Positions 5,924-9,367 of a DNA stretch of 9,367 nt are shown one piece after another. The notes below the pieces were generated by a model. The model searched no databases, had not been told where the DNA came from, and was given only the letters and a program-made list of their open reading frames with translations. The DNA is taken from positions 1 to 9,367 of the forward strand of contig MVZB01000122.1 of assembly GCA_002068205.1 (NCBI GenBank), read 5' to 3'. The stretch's first letter is position 1, and every line of letters starts with the position of its first letter. The position numbers and the translations under genes are program-made. The stretch comes from a candidate division BRC1 bacterium ADurb.BinA292. GTDB taxonomy: Bacteria > Sumerlaeota > Sumerlaeia > MVZB01.

Positions 5924-6439
5924 TCAAGCGTCGGCTTCGGCTGCGGGGCGCGGGCTGGCGCCGGCCAGTTGCTGCTCGATCATGAACAGGGCGCCCGGGG
6001 CCCCCTCGGCCCGACGGATTTTCGCCAGAATGTGACGCGCGGTCGATTCCTCCTCGACCTGTTCCTGAATGAACCATTGCAGGAAGGTGTGCGTCATGTG
6101 GTCGTTATCGGCCATGGCCTGATCCACCAGCCGATTGATGCTGCCGGTGACCTGTTCCTCGTGCTGCAACGTCAGTTCGAACAGGTGCTGCAGGTTGCGG
6201 AAATCGGGGGCGATCACATTGATCGACGGGATGCCAATGCTGCCGCCCGCATTGTTGATAAACCGCAGGATGCGCAGGCCATGTTCGCGTTCTTCATTGG
6301 CCTGCTGGTGAAACCAGGCGCCGAAGCCGTCGAAATCGTTGTTGTAGCACCACGCCATCATCGTCAGATAGGCGAACTCCGATTCCCATTCGACCCGTAC
6401 CTGCTCCAACAGCTTGTCCTGCATGGCCTGGCTGATCAT
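5924..6439 (-). CDS. ftnA: Bacterial non-heme ferritin (FtnA-type)
   Basis: 171 aa, an iron-storage protein that forms 24-subunit cages and oxidises Fe(II) at a dinuclear centre. Aligned by eye to E. coli FtnA from memory, the ferroxidase ligands fall at the same numbers: Glu17, Glu50, His53, Glu94 and Gln127. The residues of the third iron site (Glu49, Glu126, Glu129, Glu130) are also present. Conserved stretches include AWCYNNDFDGFGAWF (29-43) and FLQWFIQEQVEEES (119-132). There is no bacterioferritin heme Met pattern. The start at 6439 keeps this numbering in register; its Shine-Dalgarno (AAAGG, 12 nt upstream) is weak, and Met6 (6424) is the alternative. The C-terminus has a short Ala/Pro-rich tail after the fifth helix. 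It lies 99 bp after the DUF423 gene with a candidate promoter between, so it may be transcribed on its own. No Fur box was recognised. Confidence 0.93.
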   Translation of the reverse strand: MISQAMQDKLLEQVRVEWESEFAYLTMMAWCYNNDFDGFGAWFHQQANEEREHGLRILRFINNAGGSIGIPSINVIAPDFRNLQHLFELTLQHEEQVTGSINRLVDQAMADNDHMTHTFLQWFIQEQVEEESTARHILAKIRRAEGAPGALFMIEQQLAGASPRPAAEADA

Positions 6440-6483
6440 GGAAGCGGCCCGCCTTTCGTTCCGGGTACGTGATTGTGCGGGTC

Positions 6484-6512
6484 ATTGTGGCTGGAAACGG
6501 CGACGGCTTCAA
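6484..6512 (-). promoter_or_regulatory. Candidate sigma70-type promoter upstream of ferritin
   Basis: On the minus strand, TTGAAG (plus coordinates 6512-6507) and CACAAT (6489-6484) are separated by exactly 17 nt, each matching its consensus at 4 of 6 positions. The start of transcription would be about 38 nt before the ferritin ATG. It falls in the 99-bp gap downstream of DUF423. The match is moderate, and GC-rich lineages may use other consensus sequences. Confidence 0.35.
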
Positions 6513-6538
6513 TCAGAAAGCAGGCGCGACGGTCGGCG

Positions 6539-6916
6539 CTAGCGGGGCACGCGTTTGGCGCCGTGCCAGCCCATGAGCGCCCAACCGGCCAGGAAGGCGA
6601 TGCCGCCGATCGGGGTGACAGCGCCCCAGGCGCGGACGCCGCTGAGCGTCAGGAGATAGAGACTGCCCGAGAAGATGAGGATGCCGGCGATGAAGCACCC
6701 GCCGGCGGCGTGGATGGCACGGCCCGGCGCCGCATGCGCCAGCCATGCGGCGGCCAGCAGCGCCAGCGCGTGGATCATCTGGTAGCGGACGGCCGTTTCG
6801 AAGATGGCGAGCATTTCGGGGGAAAGAATCGAGCGCAGGCCGTGGGCGCCGAACGCCCCCGCCGCCACGCCGAGCAACCCGAACGCCGAGCCGATGATGA
6901 TGAAAAGGCGAGTCAT
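6539..6916 (-). CDS. DUF423 family small membrane protein (YwdK-like)
   Basis: 125 aa and about four membrane segments, the usual size and layout of the DUF423 (UPF0382) family, whose function is unknown. Family motifs are visible: AAGAFGAHGL (18-27) after the first helix, FETAVRYQMIHALALL (39-54), IFSGSLYLLTLSG (81-93) and TPIGGIAFLAGW (101-112). The ATG at 6916 is chosen because it begins immediately before the first hydrophobic helix and has GGAAGG 4 nt upstream, although that spacing is short. An in-frame upstream ATG (6973) would add a polar stretch of 19 residues that the family lacks. It lies 96 bp after the glycosyltransferase gene on the same strand and 99 bp before ferritin. I see no functional link to either. 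Confidence 0.88.
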   Translation of the reverse strand: MTRLFIIIGSAFGLLGVAAGAFGAHGLRSILSPEMLAIFETAVRYQMIHALALLAAAWLAHAAPGRAIHAAGGCFIAGILIFSGSLYLLTLSGVRAWGAVTPIGGIAFLAGWALMGWHGAKRVPR

Positions 6917-7012
6917 GTTGCCTTCCGAGCTGGAGTGTGAACGCAAGGACTTGGATAGAGGGGGCATTTCCATGGCGCGCCGGAGCCACGTGCTTCGCTC
7001 TCTGCTTCGGTC

Positions 7013-8461
7013 CTAGTTCAGAGCGGCCCGGTCCTCAGGCGAAAGGCGGCCGAGCCTCCAACCGAGCACCCCAAGGATAATCGCGATTGCCGCGAAAGCC
7101 ACAAAAAGCACCCACGCACCCGGGTCCGGTGGGGCGTCGGGATGGAAGTAATCGAAGAAGCTCGGCACGGACTCGCGAGGGACGCCAAGCCACCGCGCCA
7201 GAAGCATCGGCAGCTTGTAGCGGCCCCACCAGTCGAATTGGTAGACCACCAGCAGCGCAAGCTGCCAGACAAACAGCAGCGCCCAGAACCAGCGGAAGCC
7301 GCGCCGGCGCCAGGTGGCTTGGAGCCCGAGCCCCGCGATGGCGACCCCGACCGGCACAGCGACGGTCAGGTTGCGGGCGGCGGTGCTCCAGCCGAAGAGG
7401 TCGAGCCGCGTGTTGGCGATCGCGAGCAAATGAACCAGGCCGGCCGCCAGACAGACCCATACAAACCGGCCGTGTGGGCCTCGGTCTGGGCTTCGGGCGA
7501 GAACGACAACGCCCGGAACAAGCGCCAGCCAGAGCGGCCCCTGCGGCAACAGGCCATACTGCAGATCCGCGAGGTATGCCGGCAAACCGAGCAGGAGGCT
7601 GCCGCCCGCGCCATGCGACGCGAAGGAGCCATAGGGCGCCCACGGCCAGAAGCTGCCGTAGAGTTTCGCGAGCAGGACTGAGTTCAGGGCGACGACCAGC
7701 AGGAAGGGGAACAGCATGACAGGCCATGCCCGGCGCACGCCGCCAAGCCAGATGCCGCCGACCAGCAGCGCGATGGCCAGCGGGTAGAATTTGATATGCA
7801 GCGCGGCGAGAATGCCGAGCAGGAGGCCGGTCAGGATGGGCCGGAGGAATGGCCAGCGCTTGCCGACCAGAAGGCGCAGGACGGCCGCAACCAGCACGAG
7901 GCCCACCGAATCGGGATAGACCTGCAGGGCCATCAGGCTCCACGGGACCGTCAGCAGCCAGGCGAAGGCAACGGCGCTTGCGGCGGCCGGCGCGATGCCG
8001 AGATGGATCAGCGCCGCGCGAAGCCACAGGACGGCGCACGCATGGAGCAGGACGAGGAGCAGGAGGACGCCGTCGTGCCGGTCGAGGGCGTAGGCCGGCG
8101 CCAGCAGCAGCGCCGTCATCGGGAAGTGCAGCGAGCGGTCGGGGGCGGCGTGGGAGAGATGGGGCGCAAGTTGCTCGCCGAAGAAGTCGCGGGTGATCTC
8201 GCGCTCGTGGTTGTTGAGGATCAGCAGATCCCCGTCGCGCACCAGCGAATCCATCATGACGAGATAATGCGGCTCGTCGCCCGTCGTGCCATGGACGCGG
8301 TTGACGCGCGCCATCAGTCCGAGCAGGAGGAGGGACGCCAGGCCGGGGAGCCAGGCTGGCTGGAAGAAAGTGCGCAGTCGGAGCGGGGGCATCAGCCGAT
8401 CACATAAGGGTTTGAACGCGCCGGCCGGCGCGCGGGTCGTTTCATCATGACCGGGGCTCAT
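7013..8461 (-). CDS. Multi-pass GT-C-fold glycosyltransferase-like membrane protein
   Basis: 482 aa with roughly a dozen hydrophobic segments. It follows the layout of GT-C (PMT/ArnT-like) enzymes that transfer sugars from a polyprenyl-phosphate carrier. The first external loop after helix 1 (36-52) carries TTGDEPHYLVMMDSLVRDGD (59-78). Asp62-Glu63 occupy the acidic-motif place of GT-C enzymes, and this loop continues with NNHERE and later SLHFPMTALLLAPAYAL. This GDEPHYL loop recurs in uncharacterised bacterial GT-C proteins. Long C-terminal hydrophobic segments (e.g. FWALLFVWQLALLVVYQF) follow an aromatic loop, WSTAARNL. The sugar and acceptor are unknown. The ATG at 8461 has GGAAAG only 4 nt upstream; Met24 (8392) is a possible later start, since the first 23 residues look unconserved. 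It diverges from a second GT-C gene at about 8616. Confidence 0.75.
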   Translation of the reverse strand: MSPGHDETTRAPAGAFKPLCDRLMPPLRLRTFFQPAWLPGLASLLLLGLMARVNRVHGTTGDEPHYLVMMDSLVRDGDLLILNNHEREITRDFFGEQLAPHLSHAAPDRSLHFPMTALLLAPAYALDRHDGVLLLLVLLHACAVLWLRAALIHLGIAPAAASAVAFAWLLTVPWSLMALQVYPDSVGLVLVAAVLRLLVGKRWPFLRPILTGLLLGILAALHIKFYPLAIALLVGGIWLGGVRRAWPVMLFPFLLVVALNSVLLAKLYGSFWPWAPYGSFASHGAGGSLLLGLPAYLADLQYGLLPQGPLWLALVPGVVVLARSPDRGPHGRFVWVCLAAGLVHLLAIANTRLDLFGWSTAARNLTVAVPVGVAIAGLGLQATWRRRGFRWFWALLFVWQLALLVVYQFDWWGRYKLPMLLARWLGVPRESVPSFFDYFHPDAPPDPGAWVLFVAFAAIAIILGVLGWRLGRLSPEDRAALN

Positions 8462-8477
8462 CTCACTTTCCAGATGG

Positions 8478-8525
8478 ATGGATTCGACACGGTCGCCCGG
8501 TGTCGCAGCCAGGGGACGAATCGAT
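8478..8525. repeat. Nested inverted repeats in the divergent glycosyltransferase spacer
   Basis: The outer arms ATGGATTCG (8478-8486) and CGAATCGAT (8517-8525) pair at 8 of 9 positions. The inner arms CGACAC (8485-8490) and GTGTCG (8500-8505) pair perfectly. The two share CG at 8485-8486, so they are alternative rather than simultaneous pairings. The site lies 16 nt upstream of the minus-strand start codon and may be a regulatory site or leader hairpin. Confidence 0.35.
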
Positions 8526-8615
8526 TGACCATTGCCCGCCGCCGTGCGACAAGTTCACCGTCCGAACCGAATGCCGCCGCGCAGCAACCGGGAATGCCGT
8601 GATCCGCCGTTGACG

Positions 8616-9367
8616 ATGCCGAACGACCGCGCCCAGACCCCAGGCGATCGCGCCTGGTTTGCCGGCATTTTCTGCGTCGGCGCCGTCGCGCTCGTCTTCC
8701 ATGCCGCGATGTACAGCTGGTGGGCGTTCGACGATGCGTTCATCTCGATGCGCTATGCGGAAAACCTGGTTCGCCACGGCGCGCTCGAATACAACCTGGG
8801 CGAGCGGGTCGAAGGCTACTCCAACCTGCTGTGGACGCTGCAGCTCGCACTGGCCGACCGGCTGGGCCTGCCGATGTTTCCAGTTGCGCGGACGCTGGGC
8901 CTGCTCGCCAATCTCGGGATTCTGCTGCTGGGCGTCTACCATGCGTTGCGGTTTGCGCGCACGGCTTCGCCCAGCAGAATCGCGCGCGATGTCAGCGCCT
9001 GCGTCGTCGTGCTCGGCCTTGCCTGCGCCGGCCCGCTGGCCGGCCACGCGCAGACCGGGATGGAGACGACGCAGCACGCCCTGCTGCTCGATGTTGCGTT
9101 TCTGGGGGGCGCGCTGGCCGGCCGGGAGCGGCGCGGCTGGACCGTCGGCGCGGGGTGCGCCATGGCGCTCGCTGTATTCAGCCGGCCCGAAGCGTTCGGA
9201 TACCTGCCGTTCTTCTGGCTGTCGCTGGTCCTGCCCGAATCCGCGCGACGAAGACTTGCCGGTCCATCGGCGGCGGGGATTTCGCCGCGGTGGTTCGTCC
9301 TCGGCGCGGCACTGCCGCTTTTGGCGCTGGCGGCCTTGCTCGCATGGCGCATCAGCTATTATGGCTC
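8616..9367 (+). CDS. GT-C-fold glycosyltransferase (AftB-like loop motif), truncated at right edge
   Basis: 250 codons are visible and open to the window end. After a short polar N-terminus and a first helix (13-32), the first loop reads WWAFDDAFISMRYAENLVRH (35-54), then YNLGERVEGYSNLLWTL (59-75). The FDDAFIS...YN-GE-VEGY-N-LW pattern is found in GT-C enzymes related in this loop to mycobacterial arabinofuranosyltransferase AftB and in many uncharacterised bacterial homologues. Asp39-Asp40 would be the metal/donor-binding acidic pair. Further helices follow (e.g. 91-105, 121-137), then a loop GHAQTGMETTQHALLLDVAF and SRPEAFGYLPFFW. The product probably adds a sugar to an envelope glycan or protein from a polyprenyl donor. 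The start is uncertain: ATG 8616 gives the usual short tail, ATG 8571 is also in frame after a stop at 8526, and neither has a clear Shine-Dalgarno. The enzyme is unlike the divergent neighbour in its loop motif. Confidence 0.78.
   Translation, partial: MPNDRAQTPGDRAWFAGIFCVGAVALVFHAAMYSWWAFDDAFISMRYAENLVRHGALEYNLGERVEGYSNLLWTLQLALADRLGLPMFPVARTLGLLANLGILLLGVYHALRFARTASPSRIARDVSACVVVLGLACAGPLAGHAQTGMETTQHALLLDVAFLGGALAGRERRGWTVGAGCAMALAVFSRPEAFGYLPFFWLSLVLPESARRRLAGPSAAGISPRWFVLGAALPLLALAALLAWRISYYG

Noticed and set aside
4660..5985. A long plus-strand open frame (441 codons) over the STN-like and phosphatase genes
   Set aside because: It is antisense to two genes with clear domains and start signals, and its translation is Arg/Gln/Gly-rich with no fold signature.
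8525..8553. TTGACC with GACAAG 17 nt downstream as a promoter for the right-hand glycosyltransferase
   Set aside because: The -35 is good, but the -10 matches only 3 of 6 positions and other spacings are no better.
8463..9077. A minus-strand frame (204 codons) at the right end
   Set aside because: It is antisense to the FDDAFIS glycosyltransferase; the plus frame has clear membrane helices and motifs while this one is polar and low-complexity.

Overview
The window is GC-rich, densely coded bacterial chromosomal DNA. Signal peptides, a periplasmic-type secretin/TonB short N-terminal (STN)-like domain and a PhoPQ-regulated-type secreted protein point to a diderm. A PqaA-family protein, a DUSP23-like phosphatase and GT-C glycosyltransferases with GDEPHYL or FDDAFIS motifs would suit an environmental lineage such as Planctomycetes/PVC, Acidobacteriota or a candidate phylum. 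The taxon cannot be fixed from this window. I see no rRNA, tRNA, CRISPR array, transposase or phage gene.

Layout. Positions 1-69 (minus) hold the 5' end of an exported protein that leaves the window. A 137-base divergent spacer follows, carrying a near-perfect 24-bp palindrome over the putative promoter of a plus-strand membrane-anchored alpha/beta hydrolase (207-1247). That hydrolase converges on, and overlaps by 49 bp, a secreted PqaA-family protein (1199-2680, minus), which also has an alpha/beta-hydrolase fold. Continuing on the minus strand, and read in transcription order from the right, are: a DUSP23-like protein phosphatase (5703-5197, TTG start), a single-pass membrane protein with an STN-like domain (5196-4279, GTG start abutting the previous stop), an exported beta-sandwich/helical protein (4168-3143), a DUF1232 (YkvA-like) membrane protein (3141-2725) and PqaA (2680-1199). 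Spacings of 0, 110, 1 and 44 bp suggest one operon that places a cytoplasmic phosphatase with a set of envelope proteins.

Upstream on the same strand, separated by longer gaps, are a bacterial non-heme ferritin (6439-5924) with the complete FtnA metal-site set, a DUF423 membrane protein (6916-6539) and a multi-pass GT-C-like glycosyltransferase (8461-7013). A second, different GT-C glycosyltransferase (from about 8616, plus strand) is divergent from it and runs off the right edge.

How they may work together (inference): the right edge looks like envelope glycan synthesis. The central operon looks like an uncharacterised envelope module in which two neighbouring proteins end or begin with similar beta-sandwich regions. 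The left end pairs two exported hydrolases head-on. None of the central hypothetical proteins has a function I can name with confidence, and that operon is the most promising undescribed unit here.
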